From positions 1-35,724 of the forward strand of contig JAKVAS010000021.1 in NCBI GenBank assembly GCA_022448165.1: DNA of 35,724 nt, given 5' to 3'. The notes beneath the pieces were generated by a model. That model was not told the origin of the DNA and did no database searches. It saw nothing but the letters and a program-made list of their open reading frames with translations. This DNA comes from Crocinitomicaceae bacterium (GTDB taxonomy: Bacteria > Bacteroidota > Bacteroidia > Flavobacteriales_D > Crocinitomicaceae). The first letter of the stretch is position 1. Every line of letters begins with the position of its first letter. The translations under genes and the position numbers were made by a program. Shown here in pieces: positions 1 through 9,466 of the stretch.

Positions 1-909
1 TCTATTGATGAATTTTACTTGGATTTGACTGGAATGGATCGTTTTTTTGGATGTCATAAATTGGCACAAGAAATTCGACATAAGATTATTCGAGAGAGTG
101 GTCTTCCTATTTCGTTTGGGTTGTCAACCAATAAAACGGTTTCGAAAATTGCCACGGGAGAAGCAAAACCGAATAACCAAATTCGAATTGAAAAGGGAAC
201 CGAAAAACCATTCTTAGCTCCCCTTTCAGTTAAGAAGATTCCAATGGTAGGAGATAAAACTTACAGATCGTTATGTAATCTGGGAGTAAAACGAATTCAA
301 ACGGTGCAAGAAATGCCAATTGAAATGATGGAGCGAGTTTTTGGCAAGAATGGAATTGCTATCTGGAAGAAGGCAAATGGAATTGATAACTCGGTAGTAG
401 TTCCTTATCGAGAACGAAAATCGATTTCTACTGAACGAACATTTGATAAAGACACAATTGACGTTAAAAAACTGGAAGGAATTCTCACTGCAATGGCAGA
501 AAACCTGGTGTTTCAATTACGGAGAGGTAATAAATTGACATCTTGTGTTACTTTGAAAATAAGGTATTCAGATTTCCAGACATACACTTTACAGAAGAAA
601 ATACCTTATTGTGCTGCAGATCATATAATTGTTCCACTTGTTTTGGAGCTGTATAAGAAATTATACACGCGGAGGGTACTTGTCCGATTGATAGGTGTTC
701 GTTATAGTCACTTGGTGGAAGGTGCGCATCAGATGACTTTGTTTGAAGATCCTTCTTTGTTAAAACTGTATAGGGCAATGGATCATATTCGAGAACGATA
801 TGGTGATAGAGCAGTAATGAAGGCGTCAGGAATGATGGCAAAAAGTATCAATCGTTGGAACCCGTTTGATGGAGAGCCACCACCGTTGCTAGCCAATCGA
901 AGACGTTAA
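1..909 (+). CDS. dinB: DNA polymerase IV (DinB, Y-family), 5'-truncated by window edge
   Basis: Frame 1 is open from base 1 (SIDEFYLDLTGMDRFFG...), so the listed TTG start at 19 is internal. Y-family SIDE-Y-D-T motif, then GLSTNKTVSKIATGEAKPN and C-terminal NPFDGEPPPLLANRRR. Confidence 0.95.
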   Translation, partial: SIDEFYLDLTGMDRFFGCHKLAQEIRHKIIRESGLPISFGLSTNKTVSKIATGEAKPNNQIRIEKGTEKPFLAPLSVKKIPMVGDKTYRSLCNLGVKRIQTVQEMPIEMMERVFGKNGIAIWKKANGIDNSVVVPYRERKSISTERTFDKDTIDVKKLEGILTAMAENLVFQLRRGNKLTSCVTLKIRYSDFQTYTLQKKIPYCAADHIIVPLVLELYKKLYTRRVLVRLIGVRYSHLVEGAHQMTLFEDPSLLKLYRAMDHIRERYGDRAVMKASGMMAKSINRWNPFDGEPPPLLANRRR

Positions 910-1185
910 TGTAAGTAAGGGAAAATATACCTGTTTTTTCTAATAGGTGTTTTTATGTGGTCCAGTTTTTGGAGGAAGAGCGAACTTGCCATTCGCCGAA
1001 AAGAGCATATGATTTTCAGGGATAACAACCGCTGGATAATTGATTCAATTACCTATTTGAACAGAAAAACGATTTAAACAAAGATTGATAATCTTTTAGA
1101 TACTGCTTTTTCTAATTTCAGGTACCTAGATTCATTCCTAAATTAAGAAGTAGTGACTTTGAAATACATTATGTGTTTTGAAAAG

Positions 1186-1214
1186 AAAAGCTCGACATTT
1201 GTTGAGCTTTTTTG
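1186..1214 (+). terminator. Rho-independent terminator-like hairpin
   Basis: AAAAGCTCGACA-TT-TGTTGAGCTTTTTT inverted repeat followed by T-run. Confidence 0.55.
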
Positions 1215-1245
1215 TTTACTGGTTTAGTGAGAATGAGTCTTTGAT

Positions 1246-1692
1246 TTGATAACAGATGTATCAATAGGAGTGTCTGGGGCAATAGGAATTCCAGGAGAGA
1301 GTGGTAGTTCTCTGATTAAAATTAAAAATGGAATTTCTTATACGGCTTATGGAGCTTTGACTTTTGCTATTGTATACAGCAAAATTAATGATTGGCAATT
1401 TTATGCCTTCAAAAGTATAATTGAGGATGATCTGGTTGAAATATCTCCAGTGTATGAAGATGAATTAGTCAAAATCTATCCGAATCCAGTTGCAGATATA
1501 GTTAATATAGAATCTGGGAATGAAATTGTTGACGTCGAAGTAATAAATCATGTGAGAAAATCAGTACTTTTTATTCAAGGGAATAATTTGACAAATGAGT
1601 TAGATGTTTCTCATTTCATCCAAGGAGCCTACTTTCTTTGACTGCGTACTTCGAAGGTGCGATTTTAGTGAGCTTTATGAAAGACAGATGCG
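1246..1692 (+). pseudogene. Decayed remnant of a T9SS-secreted protein (C-terminal sorting domain)
   Basis: VKIYPNPVADIVNIESGNEIVDVEVINHVRKSVL...LDVSHFIQGAYFL matches the T9SS type-A CTD pattern but stops at TGA (1639-1641). The expected strand continues in another frame as TAYFEGAILVSFMKD. No signal peptide; TTG start with an in-frame stop just upstream. Confidence 0.6.
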
Positions 1693-1748
1693 TAATTCAT
1701 GTCAAATCATTATAACTGCTAATTAGAAAAGAAAGAAGTTCTTTTCTA

Positions 1749-2417
1749 TTAATGTAATTTCGCTTCAGCTTTTAAAATTTCGGGCATTTTTTTCTTAAAA
1801 GCGTTTAACCTTGGAATTGATACTGATTTAACATAACCTTGATTTGGATGATTACGTTCGTAATTTTGGTGATAATCTTCAGCAGAATAAAAAATGTCAA
1901 AAGCAGTAACTTCTGTGGTGATCTTCGAGAATGTTTTCTTCTTTTTTAATGACGTAATCTTCTTGTTGATAGTGTTTTTTTCTTCTTGGTTCTGATAAAA
2001 TGCAATGGATCTATATTGTGGTCCAGTATCAGGTCCTTGTTGGTGAAGGGTTGAGGGGTCATGCGAATTGAAAAAGACATCTACTAGTGTTTCGAAGCTA
2101 ACAATTTTGGGGTTGTAATATACTTGTACGGCTTCGGCGTGTTTTGTTTTTCCCGTGCAAATGAGTTCATAGGATGGGTTGGGGATTGAGCCGCCAGAAT
2201 ATCCAGAAATGGCCTCTTGAACACCTTCTACTGACTCAAAGATTGCTTCAACACACCAAAAGCATCCACTGGCAAAATAAGCTGTTTCTAATGAGTCCAA
2301 CGGGAGGGATGTTGCAATGTTTGTTGATGTATTTGTTGGTGTTGTATCGTGTGTCGTTTGTTGGCCACATGCAAAAAGCGCAAGAGACAATATGCTAAGA
2401 GTGAAAAAACGTTTCAT
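1749..2417 (-). CDS. msrA: Peptide-methionine (S)-S-oxide reductase MsrA, lipoprotein form
   Basis: Catalytic GCFWC; GVQEAISGYSGG, FFNSHDPSTLHQQGPDTGPQYRS, YHQNYERNHPNQGY; N-terminal lipobox LALFACGQQ. Confidence 0.95.
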   Translation of the reverse strand: MKRFFTLSILSLALFACGQQTTHDTTPTNTSTNIATSLPLDSLETAYFASGCFWCVEAIFESVEGVQEAISGYSGGSIPNPSYELICTGKTKHAEAVQVYYNPKIVSFETLVDVFFNSHDPSTLHQQGPDTGPQYRSIAFYQNQEEKNTINKKITSLKKKKTFSKITTEVTAFDIFYSAEDYHQNYERNHPNQGYVKSVSIPRLNAFKKKMPEILKAEAKLH

Positions 2418-2500
2418 AATAATTCTTTTTCGGTTTAGTTCGATACCAAATTCAATTACTTACAGATTGCCTGTGAAGAAATGTTAATAAACAAAAAGGG

Positions 2501-4345
2501 TTAGTTGACCGTTTCTTCTTTTTCAGATAAAGGATCTTTCCGTATTTTCTTGAATCTTTTTCTCGCCTCTGTTACGTACAAACTACCTTTGTGTTCAAAT
2601 AGGATTGTTCGGTAGTATTCGGCCGCTTTCTCGGTGTTCATTAAATGGTTTTCATAAATATCACCAAGTTGAAAAAGAGCATCATCCGCGAGGATATCTT
2701 GACCATGATATTTTAGCAATTCTTCTAAAGTTTTTGTCGCATCGTTCCATTGTCCTCGAAGCTTCATAGAATGCGCTTTCTTTAAAAGAATTTCATCTCC
2801 AAGACTATGTCCCGGATATGTGCTGAGGATACTGTCAAAACACATATAAGCTTGGGTGTATTGATGTTGTTCAATAAGTAAATCTGCATTTGCAAACCAA
2901 CGCATTGCAATGTAATTGCTATCAAGTCCGTAGTTATCTGTAATTAATAAGGAGAGTTTCAAGGCATCATTTGCTATTAATTTTGTCGTCGATTGCTTAA
3001 GAACATCTAATTGCGCTTGTGCATATTCAAATTCAGCATCGTAATAGAAAATACGTGCATTTTTAAATTTTGCTTCATGTCCAATGGCTTCATATTTGAA
3101 ATCTTTGTCAATTTGACTATACAATAAAGCTGCCTCCCAAATGTCGCCGTGCAAAACATGAATGTCTGCCAATTCCATTTTAACTGTTGCTCTCTCAAAA
3201 TCCGTAATGCTTGGAATCTTTAAAGCATTGGATAATAATTCAATTGCTTCCAAGCTATTCTCTCCATAAAAGGCTTGAATATGACTAAGTTCAAGGATTA
3301 GTGGAAGCGTTGATTGCGAATTTCCAGCGCGTTCAATTGTAGCTTTATAGGCGTCAATCGTTTCATTTAGTTCTTCAGTCGTAAAATCTCGAAGGGTTGT
3401 TACTTTCAAAAAACGAACATTGAGTAACGCATTGCGTGATCGAACAGAATAGATTGTAGTTTCTTCTTGTGCAATAACTTCCTTAAAGCACTTTTCAGCG
3501 GTGGAATAATCTTTATTTTCTACGCAAATACCTCCCAGATTATACAGTAAACGACCTTCTCCCTTAGATCGTTTGTCAAGTGCTCGGACCTGTACGAATG
3601 CTGCAGGAAAATTCTCTCGTTGAATAAACATCCATGTCAGCATTTCAGAATAAACATCCTCATTAGGATTTTTCTGTGATTTGGAAAGTAGCGCTTGACG
3701 CAGGAGATCATATGTTTCAGATTCTTCTTCTCGAAAATCAATTTTCGATCCTAGGGTGTTTTGTATACTACTTTTGTAAGATGGACTATGATCGAGTAGA
3801 TTTAAGTACTCATTGATCATGTTTTCGGTTTGCCCCATTCCGCTATAATAATCCGCAAAGTAGTGGTTTAATGGATAGGACTTTTTTAATAATTTCCTTC
3901 CTTTTTGAAGTGTCTCAAAGGCAAGTTCATTTTTTGCCTGTGCTTTGAATGCATTGTATAATTGAATAACATCTCGTGAACTTGGATTGAGATCGTCAAT
4001 TAGATTTCGATATATTTTGTTGGATTTATCCGTTTCCTGCGAAGATTCATAGAATTTAGCGAGCAAGACTTCATATTCGATGTTTCCTTTGTTTTTGGAA
4101 ACTTGTTTTTTGAGGATTTTTTCAGCGGTTTTAAAATCTCCGGTTTGGTTTAAGCACTCTAAGTAACGGGTGAAATTGAATTTTGTTGGACTTTGTTCAA
4201 ATAAACGTTCATAGTAAGTTAAGGCTTTGTCAAACTCTTGATTGGAGTAGTAATATTGGGCCAATTGTTGATCCGAACCTCCATCTTGAGAAAAACTCAA
4301 CTGAGGTATTAAAAGAAAGGATAAAACAATTAATAAATATTTCAT
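2501..4345 (-). CDS. TPR-repeat protein with signal peptide
   Basis: 614 aa; signal peptide MKYLLIVLSFLLIPQLSFSQ; multiple TPR-like helical pairs (YYYSNQEFDKALTYYERLFEQSP, ADDALFQLGDIYENHLMNTEKAAEYYRTIL). Confidence 0.85.
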   Translation of the reverse strand: MKYLLIVLSFLLIPQLSFSQDGGSDQQLAQYYYSNQEFDKALTYYERLFEQSPTKFNFTRYLECLNQTGDFKTAEKILKKQVSKNKGNIEYEVLLAKFYESSQETDKSNKIYRNLIDDLNPSSRDVIQLYNAFKAQAKNELAFETLQKGRKLLKKSYPLNHYFADYYSGMGQTENMINEYLNLLDHSPSYKSSIQNTLGSKIDFREEESETYDLLRQALLSKSQKNPNEDVYSEMLTWMFIQRENFPAAFVQVRALDKRSKGEGRLLYNLGGICVENKDYSTAEKCFKEVIAQEETTIYSVRSRNALLNVRFLKVTTLRDFTTEELNETIDAYKATIERAGNSQSTLPLILELSHIQAFYGENSLEAIELLSNALKIPSITDFERATVKMELADIHVLHGDIWEAALLYSQIDKDFKYEAIGHEAKFKNARIFYYDAEFEYAQAQLDVLKQSTTKLIANDALKLSLLITDNYGLDSNYIAMRWFANADLLIEQHQYTQAYMCFDSILSTYPGHSLGDEILLKKAHSMKLRGQWNDATKTLEELLKYHGQDILADDALFQLGDIYENHLMNTEKAAEYYRTILFEHKGSLYVTEARKRFKKIRKDPLSEKEETVN

Positions 4346-4362
4346 ATTAATCCAAGTTACAA

Positions 4363-4908
4363 TTATTGTTCCCCTTTATCACGAAGTTCTAAAGAAAAAG
4401 TCTCAAGTTCTTCATGTAATTCATCAAATGTTTTTAAACAATACTCACGATTTTCCATGTATTCATTAAGAAGGGAGCGAATTTGGCTTACTTTCTCTTT
4501 TTCAAAATCAATATATTCATTGTACTTATTTCTTTTACCGCTTCCATTTTTAATGTCGGTAGCCAGAGATGTTAACTTGATTCTTTCCTCTTCAATACCT
4601 TTAGTTATGGCCGTTCCTCCTTTACCCATTGGAGTGAATTTTTTACGCATTACTTTATAAGCATCCATTTTACGCCCAAGAGCCATGTTGATGGTGTCAC
4701 ATACATAGTATGTTTTTATTCTGTTTTCAACAGCATACGCTTGTAAAGACATGCTGGAAATTGAGTCTATTTTGAATTCGTTAAATGTTGTTTGGATGCT
4801 ATCGAGTGATGTTTCAAGAGCAGATATCCGCTCAAGTTGTGCTGATTTTTCTAAATCAGCACAAGACGTAAAAACAAGCAATGCAATAATGCCAACAATG
4901 ATTTTCAT
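4363..4908 (-). CDS. Putative lipoprotein, coiled-coil rich, unknown function
   Basis: Lipobox MKIIVGIIALLVFTSCADLEK; coiled-coil-like sequence; same strand and adjacent to the TPR gene. Confidence 0.75.
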   Translation of the reverse strand: MKIIVGIIALLVFTSCADLEKSAQLERISALETSLDSIQTTFNEFKIDSISSMSLQAYAVENRIKTYYVCDTINMALGRKMDAYKVMRKKFTPMGKGGTAITKGIEEERIKLTSLATDIKNGSGKRNKYNEYIDFEKEKVSQIRSLLNEYMENREYCLKTFDELHEELETFSLELRDKGEQ

Positions 4909-4963
4909 GATACTTTTTTAGTAAAAATACGAAAGTATAGAAACGTAAGAGCCGATTTAAGAC

Positions 4964-5812
4964 TTATTGAGTAAAGTGTTTTGAAAAGATAACATCTACT
5001 CGTCGGTTTTTCTGTCTGTCTTCTTTGGTTTTTTCTGGGGTGATGACAGGTAACTTATTGCTGTACCCCTGATAGTCGACTCGTTTCGGAGAGATAGACC
5101 TGTGGACAAGGTAATTGTATACCCGCATAGCTCTGTTATGGGATAAAGGTAGGTTGTTTCCACAGCAAACGTGACCTCTGATGTGAGCGGAAATGTTTGA
5201 ATTGTAATGAAGAAAATTGTATAGCTCTACTAGTTGAGGATCGTTCGGGTGCAGAAATGCGTCTGTGCCAGGTTGAAATAGAATAGAAAGTTGAATCGTA
5301 ACTTCATTCAGAGTAGTGTCTTTTAGAAAATTTATAAAATTCGAAGTCAAGCTATTTTCGTTCTGATTTAATGGTACTTCCGAGGGTTCAGTTTTTTTGA
5401 CTTTTTTGACTTTTTCACTTATTTCATCGGCTTTAGAATAGATAATGTCTACTCTTCTTTTTTCGCTATTAGAATAATTCCGTGTGTGTGCAGGGTGTAC
5501 TTCGCCATTTCCAGACCATTTGATTGATGATTCATTTGTTATTGAAAGGATTTTTAATACAGTTTTTACTCTTTTGTTGCTTAAATATAGATTGTAGGTT
5601 GTCGATCCAAGTGTGTCGCAGTAACCCTTGAGCTCTTTTAAATTTAGGCCTTCATGAATTATCGTTTCTTTAAAAATCGTAAGTTTTTCCGTTGATTCCT
5701 TGGATAAATAAGAGGAGTTGGAAGCGAAATATATGGAGAGTGTGTCATTATCGGTTTGTGCAAATGTTGACACTGTGAGCATGAGAAATAGTTGGATTAA
5801 GATAGTTTTCAT
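4964..5812 (-). CDS. Exported protein with two OmpA-like domains
   Basis: Signal peptide MKTILIQLFLMLTVSTFAQ; two OmpA-C-like halves (YLSNKRVKTVLKIL...SEKRRVDIIYSK and LSHNRAMRVYNYLVHRSISPKRVDYQGYSNKLPV...NRRVDVIFSK). Confidence 0.85.
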   Translation of the reverse strand: MKTILIQLFLMLTVSTFAQTDNDTLSIYFASNSSYLSKESTEKLTIFKETIIHEGLNLKELKGYCDTLGSTTYNLYLSNKRVKTVLKILSITNESSIKWSGNGEVHPAHTRNYSNSEKRRVDIIYSKADEISEKVKKVKKTEPSEVPLNQNENSLTSNFINFLKDTTLNEVTIQLSILFQPGTDAFLHPNDPQLVELYNFLHYNSNISAHIRGHVCCGNNLPLSHNRAMRVYNYLVHRSISPKRVDYQGYSNKLPVITPEKTKEDRQKNRRVDVIFSKHFTQ

Positions 5813-5988
5813 GTTATTGTTTAACGGAAATTGACCTAGATGGTTACGATGATGATGGTTGGGTCTTAGTGTTACTTATGCGATATATATTAGTTTCTGT
5901 TATTCTGTAATGTGTGCTTACGAGCATTAACTTGATGATTTGTTAGTGTGTGTATTGATGCTTTAATTTTAGTTTGGAACAAAAAAAG

Positions 5989-6019
5989 AACAGGGCTTAC
6001 ACTCAGTGTAAGCCCTGTT
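5989..6019 (-). terminator. Terminator downstream of serS
   Basis: Perfect inverted repeat AACAGGGCTTACAC-TCA-GTGTAAGCCCTGTT; on the minus strand it is followed by CTTTTTTTG. Confidence 0.85.
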
Positions 6020-6043
6020 AAAATTGTGAATGGGTATATATAA

Positions 6044-7312
6044 TTAGATCTCTGTAAATCCAGTGTACTTATGTAAAGCTTCAGGAATTTCAATTCCTTT
6101 TTCTGTTTGATAGTTTTCTAGTATACAAGCCACGATTCTTGGTAATGCTAATGCTGAACCATTTAACGTGTGGCATAGTTGTGACTTCTTGTTAGCATTC
6201 TTAAATCGAAGTTTCAATCTTGTTGTTTGAAAAGTATCAAATCTAGAAACAGAACTAACTTCGAGCCATTTCTTTTGGGCTGCAGAATAAACTTCAAAAT
6301 CATAAGTCATGGCAGCTGCAAAACCTGTGTCACCTCCACAAAGTCGAAGAATTCTGTAGTGCAATCCAAGTTTTTCTAATAGGCCCTTTACGTGATTTAC
6401 CATTTCTGTTAAAGCCTTTTCAGAGTTGTTAGGATGCTCAATACGAACAATTTCAACTTTGTCAAATTGGTGAAGACGGTTAAGACCACGAACATGAGCT
6501 CCATAAGAACCAGCTTCGCGACGGAAACAAGGTGTGTGACCTGTTAGTTTTATAGAGAAGTTTTCATCAGGGAGCAAAACATTTCTGTAAATATTCGTCA
6601 ATGGAACTTCTCCGGTAGGAATCAAGTATAAATCATCCGATTCAGAATAATACATCTGTCCTTCTTTGTCGGGTAATTGACCCGTCCCGTATCCTGATGC
6701 TTCATTAACAACATGAGGAACCTGGTGTTCGGTATATCCTGCACTTTCCGCTTCTTCCAAGAAGAAATTAATTAATGCACGTTGTAATTTTGCTCCTTTT
6801 CCTTTGTAAACTGGGAATCCTGCCCCTGTTATTTTTACACCAAGTTCGAAATCAATTAAATCATATTTATCAGCAAGCTCCCAATGAGGATGGGGAGTAA
6901 ACCCATAAACAGGTTCTTTGCCATGTTCTTCAATGATCTCATTGTCTTCTTCATTACGTCCCTGCTTTACTAAGGAGTTTGGGACGTTAGGAAGTTGATA
7001 CATCAATGATGTAATTTTTTCATCTAATTCATCCACTTTTGTTTTTAGGTCGGCTTCAGAACTTTTTAACTCACCAGTTTTTGCTTTAGCAGCATTCGCT
7101 TCTTCTTGTTTTCCTTCTTTAAAAAGAATGCCTATTTGCTTAGATATTTGATTCATCTCAGCAGCAATAGACTCTAGCGAGGCTTTGGATGCTCTCCACT
7201 GTTCATCAAGTGTTAATATTTCATCAATAATAGGACTAGCGTCAAAGTGACGTTTTTGTAATCCTTCAATGATCTCGTCTTTGTTTGTTCGAATGCGTTG
7301 TATTTCGAGCAT
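6044..7312 (-). CDS. serS: Seryl-tRNA synthetase
   Basis: Class II aaRS motifs TGEVPLTNIYRN, TPCFRREAGSYGAHVRGLNRLHQFDKVE, TYDFEVYSAAQKKWLEVSSVSRFDTFQTTRL, LNGSALALPRIVACILENYQ; N-terminal coiled-coil arm. Confidence 0.98.
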   Translation of the reverse strand: MLEIQRIRTNKDEIIEGLQKRHFDASPIIDEILTLDEQWRASKASLESIAAEMNQISKQIGILFKEGKQEEANAAKAKTGELKSSEADLKTKVDELDEKITSLMYQLPNVPNSLVKQGRNEEDNEIIEEHGKEPVYGFTPHPHWELADKYDLIDFELGVKITGAGFPVYKGKGAKLQRALINFFLEEAESAGYTEHQVPHVVNEASGYGTGQLPDKEGQMYYSESDDLYLIPTGEVPLTNIYRNVLLPDENFSIKLTGHTPCFRREAGSYGAHVRGLNRLHQFDKVEIVRIEHPNNSEKALTEMVNHVKGLLEKLGLHYRILRLCGGDTGFAAAMTYDFEVYSAAQKKWLEVSSVSRFDTFQTTRLKLRFKNANKKSQLCHTLNGSALALPRIVACILENYQTEKGIEIPEALHKYTGFTEI

Positions 7313-7382
7313 GATACTGGGTTTGTTTTCTAGGGTACGAATTTAGTTCTTTTGTTGATGGAAATGGATTTCTTAGCAACAA

Positions 7383-7411
7383 AAAAAAGGGACCTCTTTC
7401 GAGACCCCTTT
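7383..7411 (-). terminator. Terminator downstream of rpmA
   Basis: Minus strand AAAGGGGTCTCGAAAGAGGTCCCTTTTTTTT hairpin plus T-run. Confidence 0.75.
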
Positions 7412-7430
7412 CAAATAATTGTGCGTTCAA

Positions 7431-7700
7431 TTATGCTTCAGTAGTCTCAAAAGGAACTATTGATACAAACGAACGATTGTTTTTCTTTTTACGGAATTCT
7501 ACTACTCCATCAGTCAAAGCAAACAAAGTGTGATCTTTTCCGATCCCAACGTTTGTTCCTGGGTGATGTTGAGTTCCTCTTTGACGAACAATAATATTAC
7601 CAGCAATTGCTGCTTGTCCTCCAAAAATTTTAACTCCTAATCGTTTACTTTCTGATTCACGACCGTTTTTAGAACTACCGACTCCTTTTTTATGTGCCAT
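7431..7700 (-). CDS. rpmA: 50S ribosomal protein L27
   Basis: [62 protein letters not shown]. Confidence 0.98.
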   Translation of the reverse strand: MAHKKGVGSSKNGRESESKRLGVKIFGGQAAIAGNIIVRQRGTQHHPGTNVGIGKDHTLFALTDGVVEFRKKKNNRSFVSIVPFETTEA

Positions 7701-7741
7701 GGTGTTTTAATTTTCGATTCCATCCAAATGGAGGGAGTCAG

Positions 7742-8053
7742 TTATGCTTTAATATCTTTAATCGTAATCGCTGTAAAGCTCTGACGATGTCCGTTTCTCT
7801 TTTTGTAACCTTTTCTACGCTTCTTTTTGAAAACGATTACCTTGTCACCTTTTAAGTGCTCTTCTACTTGTGCAGTAACTTTTGCACCTTTTATAGCTGG
7901 GGCGCCAAGTGTCACTTTTCCATCGTTGTCTACTAAAAGCACTTTATCGAAGTCAACCTTCTTTCCTGCTTCTGCATCTAAACGGTGAACAAAGATCTTT
8001 TGGTCTTTTTGCACCTTAAACTGCTGCCCTGCTATCTCTACAATTGCGTACAT
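7742..8053 (-). CDS. rplU: 50S ribosomal protein L21
   Basis: [33 protein letters not shown]...[22 protein letters not shown]; adjacent to rpmA. Confidence 0.98.
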   Translation of the reverse strand: MYAIVEIAGQQFKVQKDQKIFVHRLDAEAGKKVDFDKVLLVDNDGKVTLGAPAIKGAKVTAQVEEHLKGDKVIVFKKKRRKGYKKRNGHRQSFTAITIKDIKA

Positions 8054-8095
8054 AATAGCTAAATTCTATTTGTTAATAACCCAAAATTGGGACGA

Positions 8096-8125
8096 CAAAG
8101 ATAGATTTTTTTATTAACAATGCAA
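8096..8125 (-). promoter_or_regulatory. Candidate Bacteroidota-type promoter for rplU-rpmA
   Basis: Minus strand TTG-N19-TATCTTTG fits the Bacteroidota consensus (TTG/TTTG around -33, TAnnTTTG around -7), ~43 nt upstream of the rplU ATG. Confidence 0.6.
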
Positions 8126-8351
8126 TGTGTGGACAGTAAAAAGAAGTTTTTTGGTGTGTTTTTTTTATTAAGCTGGTTCAATGGGTGTTGCAGTAGGTGT
8201 GCTTGTGTGTTTCTGAATTCATTGTTATGTGGATAAAATGCTATGTGAAATCAGTGGAGGTAAGAAAAAGAATTGGGGTATGGAGACGTAGGGGTTGGTT
8301 TTTGGCACGTAAATTGAAATACACTACTCGAAATCTTTAAAACACGGAATT

Positions 8352-8636
8352 ATGAAAAGAATGATTATTACACTGATAGCTTTGGGAGGGTTTGTGTTTG
8401 CTAGTGACGCGCAAGAACGCGAAAAAATACCAACAGAAGCTCCAAGAGTTACGCGTCCGTTTGTTAAAGATGTGAATGCGGCTTTGCGATGGGAAGAAGG
8501 AGGGAGAGAGGTGTTGATGAAAGTGCCGTCTCGTTCTAGTGTTGCTCCTGCAGGAAAGAATCAAGTTAAACCGAGAAAAATGATTAAGACAATAGGTCCA
8601 CGTGAGAAAATTCAGGATCCAGAGAAGCGAAAGTAG
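8352..8636 (+). CDS. Small exported protein, unknown function
   Basis: ATG start; signal-peptide-like MKRMIITLIALGGFVFASDAQ; followed by a terminator-like hairpin. Confidence 0.65.
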   Translation: MKRMIITLIALGGFVFASDAQEREKIPTEAPRVTRPFVKDVNAALRWEEGGREVLMKVPSRSSVAPAGKNQVKPRKMIKTIGPREKIQDPEKRK

Positions 8637-8667
8637 GGTATATATAGTTTATATAATAGATAGAAGA

Positions 8668-8693
8668 AGGGGCTTGTAAGAGTCCCTTTTTTT
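8668..8693 (+). terminator. Terminator-like hairpin
   Basis: AGGGGCTTGTAAGAGTCCCTTTTTTT. Confidence 0.55.
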
Positions 8694-8825
8694 ATTTTAT
8701 ATTTGTTAGTAGAGGAAGTTGTTTTTTAAGCTGGCGCTGATGTTACGGAAGACTAGTGCTAGTTTTAACTTCTTATGGATTTTCCATATACCGTAGCAAT
8801 AGTAAATTTTATAATAAATAATAAT

Positions 8826-9413
8826 ATGGTAAAACGAAGCCTATTGTTTGCTGCGCTTTTGTTTTTAACTGCAGGGTGTCAGAAAACTGGATTTTTAACA
8901 AGGTATGGGATTTTTCATGTAAAAAAAGGGGAGACGAATGTAGCTACTATGGATGGTACTATCGGAGGAAGAACTGAGAAGCATTTTGACCGTTTGATTA
9001 AGGATTATCCAGAATTGGAAGTGATTGTTTTGGGGAATTGCCCTGGGTCTAAAAATGACGATGTTAATTTGAAGGTCTCGAAAAAAATATATGATGCTGG
9101 AATTAACACTTATTTGAATGCTGATTCGGAAATAGCTTCTGGTGCTGTGGATCTTTTTTTGGCAGGGAATAAACGTACAATAGTGAGTGGCGCTAAGATT
9201 GGGGTGCATTCTTGGTCTGGTGATGGAAAAGAGGCTGATCAGCTTGCTGTAGATGATCCAGAACATGATCTTTATATCGAATATTACAAATCTGTTGGAT
9301 TTACAGAGCAAGAAGCTAGAGATTTTTACTTTTTCACAATTAATGCTGCTAGTGCTAGTTCAATACATTGGATGACTCAATCTGAGATTGTTCAGTACGG
9401 CATGGCTAGGTAA
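8826..9413 (+). CDS. Putative lipoprotein with ClpP/crotonase-like fold
   Basis: Start reassigned from 8775 to 8826 because MVKRSLLFAALLFLTAGCQ is a lipoprotein signal. DGTIGGRTEKHFDRLIKDYPELEVIVLGNCPGS...SGAVDLFLAGNKRTIVSGAKIGVHSWSG resembles ClpP-like periplasmic proteins (COG3904-like). Confidence 0.65.
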   Translation: MVKRSLLFAALLFLTAGCQKTGFLTRYGIFHVKKGETNVATMDGTIGGRTEKHFDRLIKDYPELEVIVLGNCPGSKNDDVNLKVSKKIYDAGINTYLNADSEIASGAVDLFLAGNKRTIVSGAKIGVHSWSGDGKEADQLAVDDPEHDLYIEYYKSVGFTEQEARDFYFFTINAASASSIHWMTQSEIVQYGMAR

Positions 9414-9438
9414 GGAATCTTTTCTTTTTTACTGTAGT

Positions 9439-9466
9439 AAAGGGTGTCGTTATGATGCCCTTTTTT
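9439..9466 (+). terminator. Terminator-like hairpin after the 8826-9413 gene
   Basis: AAAGGGTGTCGTTATGATGCCCTTTTTT hairpin plus T-run. Confidence 0.55.

Noticed and set aside
5890-6093. 67-aa minus-strand ORF
   Set aside because: Overlaps the serS 3' end in another frame and runs through the serS terminator hairpin; no protein family features.
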